From an uncultured Bacteroidales bacterium (lineage in GTDB: Bacteria > Bacteroidota > Bacteroidia > Bacteroidales > ML635J-15), in contig CALDKB010000048.1 of NCBI GenBank assembly GCA_937899245.1, positions 124,001 through 188,000 of the forward strand: a stretch of 64,000 nt of DNA. Direction: 5' to 3'. Made by a program: the position numbers and the translations under genes. The notes beneath the pieces were generated by a model that ran no database searches, had not been told where the DNA came from, and saw nothing but the letters and a program-made list of their open reading frames with translations. Positions 26,702-35,670 of this stretch are shown here, piece after piece. Every line of letters begins with the position of its first letter. Within the stretch, counting starts at the first letter, position 1.

Positions 26702-29700
26702 ATGAAAAGTTTAAATAAAATAGTATTTGTAGTAATACTTGGTCTTTGTTCAAGTTACGCATTTGCTGACAAGTGGCAGGGAACTGTAAATGTTACCCCT
26801 GTAGCAAAGGCAACTGGCGGATGTGAATCGGCAAGAACTTCTACCGATTTGAGTTTGAACAATGTTGTTGCTCGAGTTCACACCGGTGGTGATATGTGGT
26901 GGGACTTGCAAGGTAAAGCAAAGTATGAAGTTCCTGCTGGCGGTGGCGTTCATTCATTGTACTGCTCTGCTATTTGGGTAGGTGGTAAGGATGCTAATGG
27001 ACAGTTGAAGCTTGCAGCACAACGTTATCGTCAGGTTGGTATCGACTACTGGCCTGGTCCTCTAATTACTTCAGGCGCTGAGATTGCATCTGTATCTTCT
27101 GAAATTTGTCGTCTTTACGATAGACATTTCTGTATCTCGAAACAGGATGTAAAGGACTTTAGAGACTGGTATAATTGTAATTCAGATCCAGGGTGTACTC
27201 CAGATGCTGAATATGTAGTTCCAGAAATCATTCGCGAATGGCCTGCTCACGGACCAGAAGGCGGTTATGACTATAATCTAGCTCCTTTCTATGATATGGA
27301 TGGTGATGGTTTCTATGATTATTCAAGAGGTGATTTCCCATATTTCGAGTTTGCAACTGAAGGTATTACCGAGGACCCTGATTGTTTGAGACCACGTGGT
27401 CAGGCTGCCCGTCTGTTCGGTGACTACTCAATGTGGTGGGTTTACAATGATAAGGGTAATATCCACACAGAAACCGGAGGCGCTGCTATTGGTTTCGAAT
27501 TCAGAGCTCAGGCTTTTGCTTTCCAGACAAACGACGCCTTGAATGATATGACATTCTACAACTACAGAATTATCAACCGTTCAACATATACCTTGTATAA
27601 TACATATTTCGGTGTATTCGTTGATGGTGACTTAGGTAATGGTTACGATGACTATACAGGATGTGATGTTCAGCGTGGTTTAGGTTTCTTCTACAATGGT
27701 GATGAAGAAGACCAGGATTACAATGGTACTCACGGTTACGGTTCTCAGCCACCTGCAATCGGTATCGACTTCTTCGAAGGTCCTTACCAGGATCCTGATG
27801 GTATGGATAACTCGACCAGCTATAAATTAGTAAATGGTAAACTTACTCTAGACTGTAACGAAGGCGATTTCAAAAATGGTAACATTAATGGTTTGAACTT
27901 CGGTGATGGTACAATCGATAATGAACGTTGGGGTATGAGACGTTTCATTTACTTCAACAATACAACTGGTGGTAATGAAAATAAGACCGACCCTCAGACA
28001 GCTGTAGAATATTACAACTACATGACAGGTTACTGGAAAGATAATACTCCACTTCTATATGGCGGTGATGGTTATTCAACAGCATTGGGTGCTGATGCAT
28101 CTCAGCCAACTAACTTCATGTTCCCTGGTACAACAGATATTTGTGGTTGGGGACAGGATGGTATCGTTAGAGAAAACTGGACGGAAGAAACTGAATCGAA
28201 CGACCCAGATGATAGACGTTTGATTCAGGCAGCCGGTCCATTTACATTGACTCCTGGTCAGGTTAACGATATTACTATCGGTGCAGTTTGGGCACGTGCA
28301 ACTTCAGGCGGTGCTTACGCTTCTGTTGAAGCTGTTAAGGTTGCTGATGATAAGGCACAGATTCTTTTCGAAAACTGCTTCCGCGTTCTTGATGGTCCAG
28401 ATGCTCCAGAATTGAACATCGTTGAACTTGATAGAAAACTCATCTTCCACATGTACAATAAGACAAGTTCAAACAACTACCTTGAAGCTTATGTTGAAAA
28501 GGATCCATCATGGGCTTGTGGTGATACAACAGTTTCTCCTTGCGATCAGAACTACTACTTCCAAGGTTACCAAGTATTCCAGTACAAAGACAAGTCAGTT
28601 TCTATGAGCGATAGATACGATGGTAATAAGACCCGTCAGGTATTCCAGTGCGATATTAAGGATGGCGTTTCTAAACTTGTCAACTACACATGGTCTGATG
28701 ACCTTGAGGCAAATGTTCCAGTAATGGAAGTTAATGGTGCTAACAATGGTATTACACATACATTTGTTGTTGAAAAAGACTTCTTCGCAACAGGCGACTC
28801 TCGTCTCGTTAACAACAGAGAATACTACTACAGTGTAATAGCTTATTCTTACAACCCATCAATGAAGTATGATCAGAATGACCAGATGACTTTCAATGGT
28901 CAGAAGACCCCATACCTTGCTGGTAGAAATAACATTAAGATCTATACTGCAACTCCACACTTGACAAGTGTTGGCGGTACAGTTATTCAGGGTGAATATG
29001 GTTACGGACCAGAAATCTCTATGCTAGAAGGTTATGGTAACGGTAACAACGAACTTGAACTTAAGGCCGAAACAATTGAAGAAATTATGTCTGGCTATCC
29101 TTGGAAAGCTAACGTAAGAACTTACGAAAACGGTAAAGGCCCTATCAATGTTAAGATTATTGACCCACTTAACATCGTAGATGATACATATTATGTAAAG
29201 TTTGACGTATCAAAGGCAGGTAACAAGATTAATGCAAATGCAAACGGTACAATCGGTACTGCTGGTTATTTGACAGAATCATTCCTCCCATTCCCATACG
29301 TTGTTTACAATTCACTAGGCGATACAGTTCATTCTGATGTATCTGTTAACCTTGGTTACTCTAACGAACAGTTGTTCATGAATTGGGGCTTCTCAATTTC
29401 AATATCTCAGGAGTTCCATGCTGGTGACAAGTCGAACAATTCGTTGAATAACGGTGTTATCTCTTCAAGCATTAATTTTGCTGATGATTCTAAACCTTGG
29501 TTGACGTTCTTCGCTGATGATGATGCATACCAGGAAGTTCAGTACCTAAAGTGGGCTAACTGGATTAGAACTGGTACTTTCCGCTATCCGGATCATGAAG
29601 CAGGTCAGTACGATGACGCATTGCAGGATTTTGCCGGTGATGATGCTCAGAACTTTGAAAAGATTTGCAACGGCAAGTGGGGTGCAGCTTATTATGTAAA

Positions 29701-30841
29701 TAATACTAGAAATGGTTTGATGCCAAAGGCAGCTCACTCGTACATTTCATTGAATGACAAGCAGCCGTTGACTTCTGTAGATATCGTTATTACTTCTGAT
29801 AAGGATAAATGGACACGTTGCTGCGTTGTTGAAATGAACGAAAACGAATGGTCAACCGACCAGTATGGTTTCGATGACGAAGATACTAAGGTCAACTATA
29901 ATGCTTTCGGTGGTGGTGTTAAGTTTGGTTTGAGACAGAGTCCTTCGGTTGATAAGGACGGTAAACCACTTAATGACGGTACTCACGGTTTGGGTTGGTT
30001 CCCAGGCTATGCAATCGACCTTACAACTGGTGAACGTTTGAACATCATGTTCGGTGAAGATTCATGGATGACTGGTGAAAATGGTTGCGATATGATTTGG
30101 AACCCGACTTCAAACGTAATGGATAATCATTATAATCCTATACTTGGTGGTAAGCATTACATCTACATTATGGGTAATGAACGTGAATCATCTAACGATG
30201 GTGATGTTACAGGTTCTAATGCTCCAAGATATGACTCATGTGCTTACTTGTACAGCCAGTTGTTGAAGTACGAAGATTCTCATGCAACAAAGTACTTGAG
30301 AAATGTTTACAAGAGTGTTTCTTGGTGTGCTATCCCAATGCAGAACGATCACTTCGATTTCCTTGCAACAGATGTAACAGTTAAGATTAGAGTTGCAACT
30401 CCATATCACGTTGCTAAGAAAGAATTTGCAATTGATGAACCAGAAAATCAAAATGCACCGTTCTTTAGCTTCACAACTTCAGACATTAAGACTATCCATG
30501 ATGATCCTGAAACAGCAGAAAATGCACTTGACCTCATAAGGGTAGTTCCTAATCCATACTATGGTTCGTCTTACTTTGAGTCAAATCAGTTGGATAATAT
30601 TGTAAGAATAACCAATTTGCCAAAGAGTTGTACTATCTCAATATACAACATCAACGGTACAATGGTTAGAAGATTCAATAAGGATACAGAATCAACCTAT
30701 ATTGAATGGGATTTGACAAACTCAGCAAACATCGTAATTTCAAGCGGTGTATATCTAATCCATATTAAAGCACCAGGAATTGGTGAAAAGGTAGTCAAAT
30801 GGTTCGGAGCTCTTCGTCCAACAGATTTAAATAACTTCTAA
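26702..30841 (+). CDS. Very large type IX secreted surface protein
   Basis: 1379 residues. Sec signal peptide (VVILGLCSSYAFAD) and a C-terminal sorting-type domain: RVVPNPYYGSS, IVRITNLPKSCTISIYNINGTMVRRF, SSGVYLIHIKAPG, as in type A cargo of the type IX secretion system. The middle is rich in Gly, Asn, Asp and aromatic residues with Asp-rich segments (DMDGDGFYDYSRGD, DGDLGNGYDDY) that could bind Ca. No catalytic domain recognised. The tail after the domain (VVKWFGALRPTDLNNF) is less basic than in many cargos. It sits between a TonB receptor (30-base gap) and a PorV-like protein (15-base gap), so capture or assembly at the cell surface is likely. Confidence 0.85.
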   Translation: MKSLNKIVFVVILGLCSSYAFADKWQGTVNVTPVAKATGGCESARTSTDLSLNNVVARVHTGGDMWWDLQGKAKYEVPAGGGVHSLYCSAIWVGGKDANGQLKLAAQRYRQVGIDYWPGPLITSGAEIASVSSEICRLYDRHFCISKQDVKDFRDWYNCNSDPGCTPDAEYVVPEIIREWPAHGPEGGYDYNLAPFYDMDGDGFYDYSRGDFPYFEFATEGITEDPDCLRPRGQAARLFGDYSMWWVYNDKGNIHTETGGAAIGFEFRAQAFAFQTNDALNDMTFYNYRIINRSTYTLYNTYFGVFVDGDLGNGYDDYTGCDVQRGLGFFYNGDEEDQDYNGTHGYGSQPPAIGIDFFEGPYQDPDGMDNSTSYKLVNGKLTLDCNEGDFKNGNINGLNFGDGTIDNERWGMRRFIYFNNTTGGNENKTDPQTAVEYYNYMTGYWKDNTPLLYGGDGYSTALGADASQPTNFMFPGTTDICGWGQDGIVRENWTEETESNDPDDRRLIQAAGPFTLTPGQVNDITIGAVWARATSGGAYASVEAVKVADDKAQILFENCFRVLDGPDAPELNIVELDRKLIFHMYNKTSSNNYLEAYVEKDPSWACGDTTVSPCDQNYYFQGYQVFQYKDKSVSMSDRYDGNKTRQVFQCDIKDGVSKLVNYTWSDDLEANVPVMEVNGANNGITHTFVVEKDFFATGDSRLVNNREYYYSVIAYSYNPSMKYDQNDQMTFNGQKTPYLAGRNNIKIYTATPHLTSVGGTVIQGEYGYGPEISMLEGYGNGNNELELKAETIEEIMSGYPWKANVRTYENGKGPINVKIIDPLNIVDDTYYVKFDVSKAGNKINANANGTIGTAGYLTESFLPFPYVVYNSLGDTVHSDVSVNLGYSNEQLFMNWGFSISISQEFHAGDKSNNSLNNGVISSSINFADDSKPWLTFFADDDAYQEVQYLKWANWIRTGTFRYPDHEAGQYDDALQDFAGDDAQNFEKICNGKWGAAYYVNNTRNGLMPKAAHSYISLNDKQPLTSVDIVITSDKDKWTRCCVVEMNENEWSTDQYGFDDEDTKVNYNAFGGGVKFGLRQSPSVDKDGKPLNDGTHGLGWFPGYAIDLTTGERLNIMFGEDSWMTGENGCDMIWNPTSNVMDNHYNPILGGKHYIYIMGNERESSNDGDVTGSNAPRYDSCAYLYSQLLKYEDSHATKYLRNVYKSVSWCAIPMQNDHFDFLATDVTVKIRVATPYHVAKKEFAIDEPENQNAPFFSFTTSDIKTIHDDPETAENALDLIRVVPNPYYGSSYFESNQLDNIVRITNLPKSCTISIYNINGTMVRRFNKDTESTYIEWDLTNSANIVISSGVYLIHIKAPGIGEKVVKWFGALRPTDLNNF

Positions 30842-30856
30842 AATTATTAGCTCGGT

Positions 30857-32005
30857 ATGAAAAGGATTCATTTAATATCAATATTACTAATCACAGTATT
30901 AGGACTTGTTAGTACAGATTTATTTGCTGGAAACTGGCAAAGAGCTGGTTCGGCGGGAGCTTCACAGTTGTTGATTAACCCATGGGCAAGAAGTACCGGC
31001 TGGGGCGAAGCTAACATTGCTTGCGTTACTGGATACGAAAGTATGCATTTGAACGTTGCTGGTTTGGCTTTTACCAAGAAGTTGGAGGTTGGATTTAATA
31101 ACTCTCAATACCTTGTTGGTTCTGGTCTTCAGATTAACTCTGCTGCTCTTGCAACAAGAGTTGGCGAAAACGGCGCCTTGGGTGTAACTGTTACTGCTTT
31201 CAACTGGGGAGAGATTGAAAAGACTACTGAAAATATGCCGGAAGGTGGTTTCGGTACATACAAACCAGGTTATACAGTAATCGGATTGTCGTATGCACGC
31301 GAATTCTCTAATAGTATCTTCGGTGGTATCACAGTAAAGCTTATCAATGAACACATTGATAACTTGAAGGCTTCAGGTTTTGCTCTTGATGCAGGTATCC
31401 AATATATTACTGGTTTCGGTAAGGATAAGGCAGGTAATAGAAAGCGTGATAATCTTCATTTCGGTATCACTATGAAGAACGTTGGTACTACAATGAAGTA
31501 TTCGGGCGATGGTATGTCTTTCGTAGGCGTATCTCCTACAGGTACTAGCATGAGCGTTGAAAACAGAAGTCAGGAATTCGAGCTACCTTCTTTAATTAAG
31601 ATCGGTTTCTCGTATCATATCAAACTCGCAGCTAAGGTTGACGAAGACGAAGAAGTTTCTTCAAATCATAATCTTGCAATTGCTTTGAACTTCACTTCTA
31701 ACTCATTCACAAATGACCAGTTCCATATCGGTCTCGAATATTCTTTCATGGAGTATTTATTCCTTCGCGCTGGTTATATTTATGAAAAGGGCTTGTATTC
31801 TGTTGCTGATTGCACAACATTCTTCTCTGGACCTTGCGCAGGTATTTCTCTGCAGGCTCCTCTAAAGAAAAAGGAAGAAGGAACAAAGTACGGCATGAAT
31901 ACTACATCTTGCAGTACACGTCCTGTAATCGCTGTTGACTATTCATACAGATTTACAAATATCCTTGGTGGTGTTCATACATTTGGCTTAAGGGTTACAA
32001 TGTAA
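30857..32005 (+). CDS. PorV/PorQ family outer membrane protein
   Basis: 382 residues. Signal peptide (VLGLVSTDLFAG), then the family start QLLINPWARSTGWGEANIACVTGYESMHLNVAGLA in part, which is the PorV/PorQ/FadL-like beginning (a conserved GxGxA..xN.A.la). The rest alternates as a beta-barrel and ends TFGLRVTM. PorV carries type IX cargo from translocon to attachment complex; a dedicated copy beside the large secreted protein suggests it serves that cargo. Whether it is the general PorV of this organism cannot be decided here. Confidence 0.85.
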   Translation: MKRIHLISILLITVLGLVSTDLFAGNWQRAGSAGASQLLINPWARSTGWGEANIACVTGYESMHLNVAGLAFTKKLEVGFNNSQYLVGSGLQINSAALATRVGENGALGVTVTAFNWGEIEKTTENMPEGGFGTYKPGYTVIGLSYAREFSNSIFGGITVKLINEHIDNLKASGFALDAGIQYITGFGKDKAGNRKRDNLHFGITMKNVGTTMKYSGDGMSFVGVSPTGTSMSVENRSQEFELPSLIKIGFSYHIKLAAKVDEDEEVSSNHNLAIALNFTSNSFTNDQFHIGLEYSFMEYLFLRAGYIYEKGLYSVADCTTFFSGPCAGISLQAPLKKKEEGTKYGMNTTSCSTRPVIAVDYSYRFTNILGGVHTFGLRVTM

Positions 32006-32024
32006 GATATTTAGCAAATACTTA

Positions 32025-32064
32025 TTGGAAAGCCCATAATGATATATGGGCTTTCCAATTATTT
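32025..32064 (+). terminator. Terminator of the surface-protein operon
   Basis: Perfect 14-bp stem TTGGAAAGCCCATA / TATGGGCTTTCCAA (32025-32038 with 32045-32058), followed by T-rich DNA. Confidence 0.85.
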
Positions 32065-32087
32065 TATTTTCCAAAGCAAAATTTTAT

Positions 32088-32095
32088 TACATTTG
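32088..32095 (+). promoter_or_regulatory. -7 box of greA
   Basis: TACATTTG. Transcription should start near 32100, directly at the leader hairpin. Confidence 0.65.
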
Positions 32096-32100
32096 CATCG

Positions 32101-32133
32101 GAAATCCCCTGTAACAAAAGGGATTTCTTTTTT
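32101..32133 (+). promoter_or_regulatory. Terminator-like leader hairpin of greA
   Basis: GAAATCCC (32101-32108) pairs with GGGATTTC (32120-32127) and six T follow at once. It lies between the promoter and the start codon, so most transcripts could end here unless RNA polymerase passes it; an attenuator is likely. Confidence 0.65.
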
Positions 32134-32160
32134 ATGTATAACATTTTAATTATCAATAAT

Positions 32161-32634
32161 ATGTCTGATATTTCATATTTGACCGAAGAAGGTCTTAGAA
32201 AACTGAAAGAAGAATTAGATAGAATGGTTAATATTGAACGACCAAACATATCTAAGCAGATTGCAGAAGCTAGAGATAAGGGTGACCTATCGGAAAATGC
32301 CGAGTATGATGCCGCTAAGGAGGCTCAGGGCTTGTTGGAGATGAAGATAAGCAAGTTGCAAGAGACTATCCGTAATGCGCGTATAATTGACCCTTCACAG
32401 ATTAATACTAATGCAGTTCAGATTCTTAATAAGGTAAAGCTAAGAAACGTTAAGAATAATCTGGAAATGGAATATACTATTGTTTCTGAGTCTGAAGCTG
32501 ATTTGAAAGCAAAGAAAATTTCTGTTTCTACCCCGATCGCAAAGGGCCTATTAGGAAAAAAGGTTGGCGATATCGTTGATATTCAGGTTCCTAGTGGCAT
32601 TGTTTCTTTTGAAATTATCAATATTTCAATCTAA
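32161..32634 (+). CDS. greA: Transcription elongation factor GreA
   Basis: 157 residues from ATG 32161 (MSDISYLTEEG); a start nine codons earlier would add a non-family extension. GreA enters the secondary channel of RNA polymerase and induces cleavage of backtracked RNA. The coiled coil with the acidic tip is visible (ARDKGDLSENAEYDAAKEAQG), followed by the FKBP-like C-domain (SPIAKGLLGKKVGD-like). Followed after 5 bases by the HIT gene. Confidence 0.95.
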   Translation: MSDISYLTEEGLRKLKEELDRMVNIERPNISKQIAEARDKGDLSENAEYDAAKEAQGLLEMKISKLQETIRNARIIDPSQINTNAVQILNKVKLRNVKNNLEMEYTIVSESEADLKAKKISVSTPIAKGLLGKKVGDIVDIQVPSGIVSFEIINISI

Positions 32635-32639
32635 CTGAC

Positions 32640-33032
32640 ATGGCAACAATTTTCTCAATGATTATTAAGGGTGAAATCCCTTGCTATAAGATTGCCGAGA
32701 ATGATAAGTTCTTCGCATTCCTTGACATAAATCCTATGAAGAAGGGCCATACACTTGTGGTTCCAAAGGACGAGGTAAACTATATTTTCGACAATTCCGA
32801 TGAAGTCCTTTCTGAAATACTTCTTTTCTCGAAGAAAATTGCTAAGGCATTGGAGAAAACTGTTGAATGCGAAAGAGTAGGCCTAATGGTTTTAGGTTTG
32901 GAAGTTCCTCATACACACGTTCATCTTATTCCTATAACTAAGGAAAGCGATATGAATTTATCGAATCCTCATGTAAAAATGACGGAAGAAGAATTTGTAA
33001 AGTTGGCTGAGGCAATTCGTAGCAACTTGTAA
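32640..33032 (+). CDS. HIT family nucleotide hydrolase
   Basis: 130 residues. The histidine triad is in HTHVHLIPI, and the N-terminal CYKIAENDKFFAFLDINPMKKGHTLVVPK is typical of Hint-type proteins, which hydrolyse AMP-linked phosphoramidates. Cotranscribed with greA. Confidence 0.92.
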   Translation: MATIFSMIIKGEIPCYKIAENDKFFAFLDINPMKKGHTLVVPKDEVNYIFDNSDEVLSEILLFSKKIAKALEKTVECERVGLMVLGLEVPHTHVHLIPITKESDMNLSNPHVKMTEEEFVKLAEAIRSNL

Positions 33033-33053
33033 TTACAGAGTATATAAATTATT

Positions 33054-33080
33054 AAGGGCGGCTTGTGTCGCCCTTTTTTA
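33054..33080 (+). terminator. Terminator after greA-HIT operon
   Basis: AAGGGCG / CGCCCTT stem (33054-33060 with 33069-33075), then a T run. Confidence 0.8.
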
Positions 33081-33638
33081 TTGGCTAATATTGTTGAAAA
33101 ACAGAATAAGGTCGTCGACGTATTGTACCTGTTGCGGAATTTCTATGTCAATCTTGTCGCTTTCAATGAAATCATTTATTTCCACAAGGTTTAATATGCG
33201 GTTTTTAGCTGTCGTTTTAATTTTTATGTAATTGTCGCCATGTACGACAAAATAACCCTTGAAATAGCCTCCGGAAGTCTTGCATGCGCATGTTTTCATC
33301 TTGAACTTGGTTACACCAACATATAGTTCGTTACCAGCTAGTTTCTTGATGAATCCGTATGATTCCATTCCAAATCTTTCTTCATCAAAGTAAAGTGAGT
33401 TGTATGCAAAATTGTCGTTGAAAGTTGATTTGATGGAATCTGGAGGATATATAGTCCTTTTCTCATCCATTGAAAATTTTGCTCTTATAAAATTGTAATA
33501 CGAAAGTTTAGAAGCATATACGTATGCCTCTTTTTCGGTTCCGTCCTTGTATTTTATTGTTGCTCTTTCCCATTTGCTTTCTGCGATGCACGAACAAAGC
33601 ATCAAACAAACCAACAATGAGAAAAGCAGTGATTTCAT
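33078..33638 (-). CDS. Hypothetical lipoprotein downstream of ribH
   Basis: 186 residues. Lipobox LMLCSC-IAE. No recognised domain; the mature part contains ATIKYKDGTEKEAYVYASKL and a KTCACKTSGGYFKGY segment with close Cys residues. Start overlaps the ribH stop by one base, so it is cotranscribed with ribH, but a link to riboflavin cannot be inferred from its sequence. Confidence 0.7.
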   Translation of the reverse strand: MKSLLFSLLVCLMLCSCIAESKWERATIKYKDGTEKEAYVYASKLSYYNFIRAKFSMDEKRTIYPPDSIKSTFNDNFAYNSLYFDEERFGMESYGFIKKLAGNELYVGVTKFKMKTCACKTSGGYFKGYFVVHGDNYIKIKTTAKNRILNLVEINDFIESDKIDIEIPQQVQYVDDLILFFNNISQ

Positions 33639-34135
33639 TATTTTTCGATTCTAAGGGATAGCATTTTCAAGGCAGCAGCGGCAGCTTCTACACCTTTGTT
33701 GCCAAGACGTCCACCCGAGCGGTCGATTGCCTGCTGCTGGTTGTTTGTTGTCAATAGACCAAAGGCCACAGGAATCTTATATTTCGTATTTACGTCCATA
33801 ATGCCTTGAGTAACACCTGAGCATACGTAGTCGAAGTGTTTTGTGTCGCCTTGAATAACACAGCCGAGGCAAATTACAGCGTCGCACTTTTTGTTTTCAA
33901 TCAAGTAAATTGCACCAAGAGGAAGTTCAAAGCTACCAGGAACGCTTCGCAAAACAATATCCTCGTCCTTGTAGCCGTATTTCTTCAATGTTTCAATTGC
34001 ACCTTCTGCAAGATTTGAAGTTATCTGCTGGTTCCATTCCGATACGGCGATACCGATTTTAAATGGATTTTCTTTTCTCTGTTCTGCAATACCTGTTTCG
34101 GTGTATATTGAAAGGTTTTTTAATTCGCTTGCCAT
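33638..34135 (-). CDS. ribH: 6,7-dimethyl-8-ribityllumazine synthase
   Basis: 165 residues. Condenses the ribityl-uracil and dihydroxybutanone phosphate to lumazine, the penultimate step of riboflavin synthesis. Family motifs: VSEWNQQITSNL, RSVPGSFELPLGA, CLGCVIQGDTKHFDYVC (catalytic His) and FGLLTTNN. The N-terminus is slightly long. A terminator-like hairpin lies immediately before its start. Confidence 0.95.
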   Translation of the reverse strand: MASELKNLSIYTETGIAEQRKENPFKIGIAVSEWNQQITSNLAEGAIETLKKYGYKDEDIVLRSVPGSFELPLGAIYLIENKKCDAVICLGCVIQGDTKHFDYVCSGVTQGIMDVNTKYKIPVAFGLLTTNNQQQAIDRSGGRLGNKGVEAAAAALKMLSLRIEK

Positions 34136-34148
34136 AATTCAGTATTTA

Positions 34149-34172
34149 TAAAAAAGGGGTCTGAAGACCCCT
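34149..34172 (-). terminator. Terminator-like hairpin between TPR gene and ribH
   Basis: AGGGGTCT GA AGACCCCT with a T run on the minus strand. It ends the TPR transcript, yet ribH begins only about 14 bases later with no room for a separate promoter, so it may be a partial terminator or attenuator. Confidence 0.75.
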
Positions 34173-34197
34173 ATGTATTTATGAATGATTGATGTCG

Positions 34198-34902
34198 TTA
34201 TTTATTCAATTTCATTTCAGCACGCTTGATATACTTTTCGATGTTAGTCTTTTCGTTCCTATCAAGAGTAGAATAGTAATTTTCCTGAACTTTATTGTAA
34301 ACGTTCAAAGCTTCCTGATAGTTTCCAAGAAGTTCGTATGTGTTACCAGCCTTTGTTAGGAAAATAGGAGTGAGGTAGTCGTTGTTGGCCTTGTCGGCAG
34401 CACTTACGTAATTCTTAACAGCCTTTTCTGTGTCGCCGAGTTCCATGTTTGCGTCACCGATAAGAGCTATTGCCATAGCGCCAAGCATTGGGTCGTCGCT
34501 GTCGAAACCGTTAAGGTAAGTGATAGCGTCTTCGAATTCACCAAGTCTCATGCAGCAGATACCTGCATAATAGCGAGCTGCGTTTCCGGCTGGAGTTCTG
34601 CCGTAGTCTTCAACGATGTCTGCAAAACCGCTGTATTCGCCATCGATACCATTAAGTGCAAGTTCAAAATTTTCTTCTGCAAAAGCAAATTCTGCCTTGT
34701 ACATTTCTGTTTGTGCTTCGTTGTTCTTCGGTTCCTGAACAAACTTCAAGTAAGCAATGATACCCAATGCAATAACGATGATTGCAGCAAAAATTATAAT
34801 GATAAGCTTCTGATGGCTTTCAAACCAGCCTTCTGTACGATTCAATGCGGATTCTACATTTTTCAATCCTTCTTCTTGATTTGCAGTCTCTTTCTTTGCC
34901 AT
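34198..34902 (-). CDS. Membrane-anchored TPR protein, YfgM-like
   Basis: 234 residues. Cytoplasmic N-terminus of about 30, one membrane helix (KLIIIIFAAIIVIALGIIAYL), then periplasmic TPR-like repeats (YYAGICCMRLGEFEDAITYL; IGDANMELGDTEKAVKNYV; AGNTYELLGNYQEALNVYN). The layout equals YfgM, a SecYEG-associated periplasmic chaperone helper. That function in Bacteroidota is by analogy only. Confidence 0.8.
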   Translation of the reverse strand: MAKKETANQEEGLKNVESALNRTEGWFESHQKLIIIIFAAIIVIALGIIAYLKFVQEPKNNEAQTEMYKAEFAFAEENFELALNGIDGEYSGFADIVEDYGRTPAGNAARYYAGICCMRLGEFEDAITYLNGFDSDDPMLGAMAIALIGDANMELGDTEKAVKNYVSAADKANNDYLTPIFLTKAGNTYELLGNYQEALNVYNKVQENYYSTLDRNEKTNIEKYIKRAEMKLNK

Positions 34903-34939
34903 AGTATATCCAATAAAAAGTATTTATATTTTTAGGGTG

Positions 34940-34947
34940 CAAAAATA
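34940..34947 (-). promoter_or_regulatory. -7 box of the TPR gene
   Basis: TATTTTTG on the minus strand, 37 bases before the start. Confidence 0.6.
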
Positions 34948-35111
34948 ACTCTTTAAATTGAATTAAATTATAAAAAAAGATATTTTTTTCGTTGATAAAA
35001 TGTGTATGCGCGAAATGCAAAGAATAGAGTTAAATCAAGGCATTATCAATGTCTTTGACATCGTCGGGCGGAAGAATTAAGAAAGCTTTGTGTGTGGACT
35101 TATTGTTGTGA

Positions 35112-35588
35112 TTATTTAAAATCACTTGCGGAAATTGCCTTTGGCAGGAATGCAGAGATGTCGCCATTGTAGCGGGCAATTTCGCGGACTATGCTTGATG
35201 AAATAAATGTGTGTTCGGGTAATGTTAGCATAAAAACGGTTTCAATGCTCTTGTCGAGTTGCTGGTTGGCATGTCCGATAGTACGTTCAAATTCAAAATC
35301 GGCAGAGGTGCGAAGCCCCCTGAGCAGAAAATGGATATTGTGCTTTTTGCAGAAATCGACAGTTAGTCCAGAATAGGTGAGTACTTCAACTTTTGGCTCG
35401 TTGGCGAATACCTTTTTGATAAGCTCTACGCGTTTGTCGGCAGTGAGCATTGACGATTTTTCGGAATTACAGCCAACGCCAACGATAATTTTGTCAAACA
35501 TTGGTAATGCGCGGCGGATGATAGATTCGTGTCCGACGGTAATCGGGTCGAAAGAACCAGGGAAGAGTGCTATTCTGTTTTCTGTCAT
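35112..35588 (-). CDS. coaD: Phosphopantetheine adenylyltransferase
   Basis: 158 residues from ATG 35588 (MTENRIALFPG); an upstream ATG would add a non-family extension into the glnS terminator. Transfers AMP to 4'-phosphopantetheine in CoA synthesis. GSFDPITVGHESI is the nucleotide-binding T/HxGH motif (Thr form) and FISSSIVREIARY the second ATP motif. Preceded by glnS with a terminator between. Confidence 0.94.
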   Translation of the reverse strand: MTENRIALFPGSFDPITVGHESIIRRALPMFDKIIVGVGCNSEKSSMLTADKRVELIKKVFANEPKVEVLTYSGLTVDFCKKHNIHFLLRGLRTSADFEFERTIGHANQQLDKSIETVFMLTLPEHTFISSSIVREIARYNGDISAFLPKAISASDFK

Positions 35589-35607
35589 AATTGGTATGTT
35601 ATAAAGA

Positions 35608-35663
35608 AAAATCACCGACCGAATCGTATGTCTAAATGGACTATGAGGTTCAATCGGTGATTT
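35608..35663 (-). terminator. Terminator of glnS
   Basis: AAATCACCGA (35608-35617) pairs with TCGGTGATTT (35654-35663); T-rich on the minus strand after the stem. Confidence 0.7.
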
Positions 35664-35670
35664 GGTGAAT

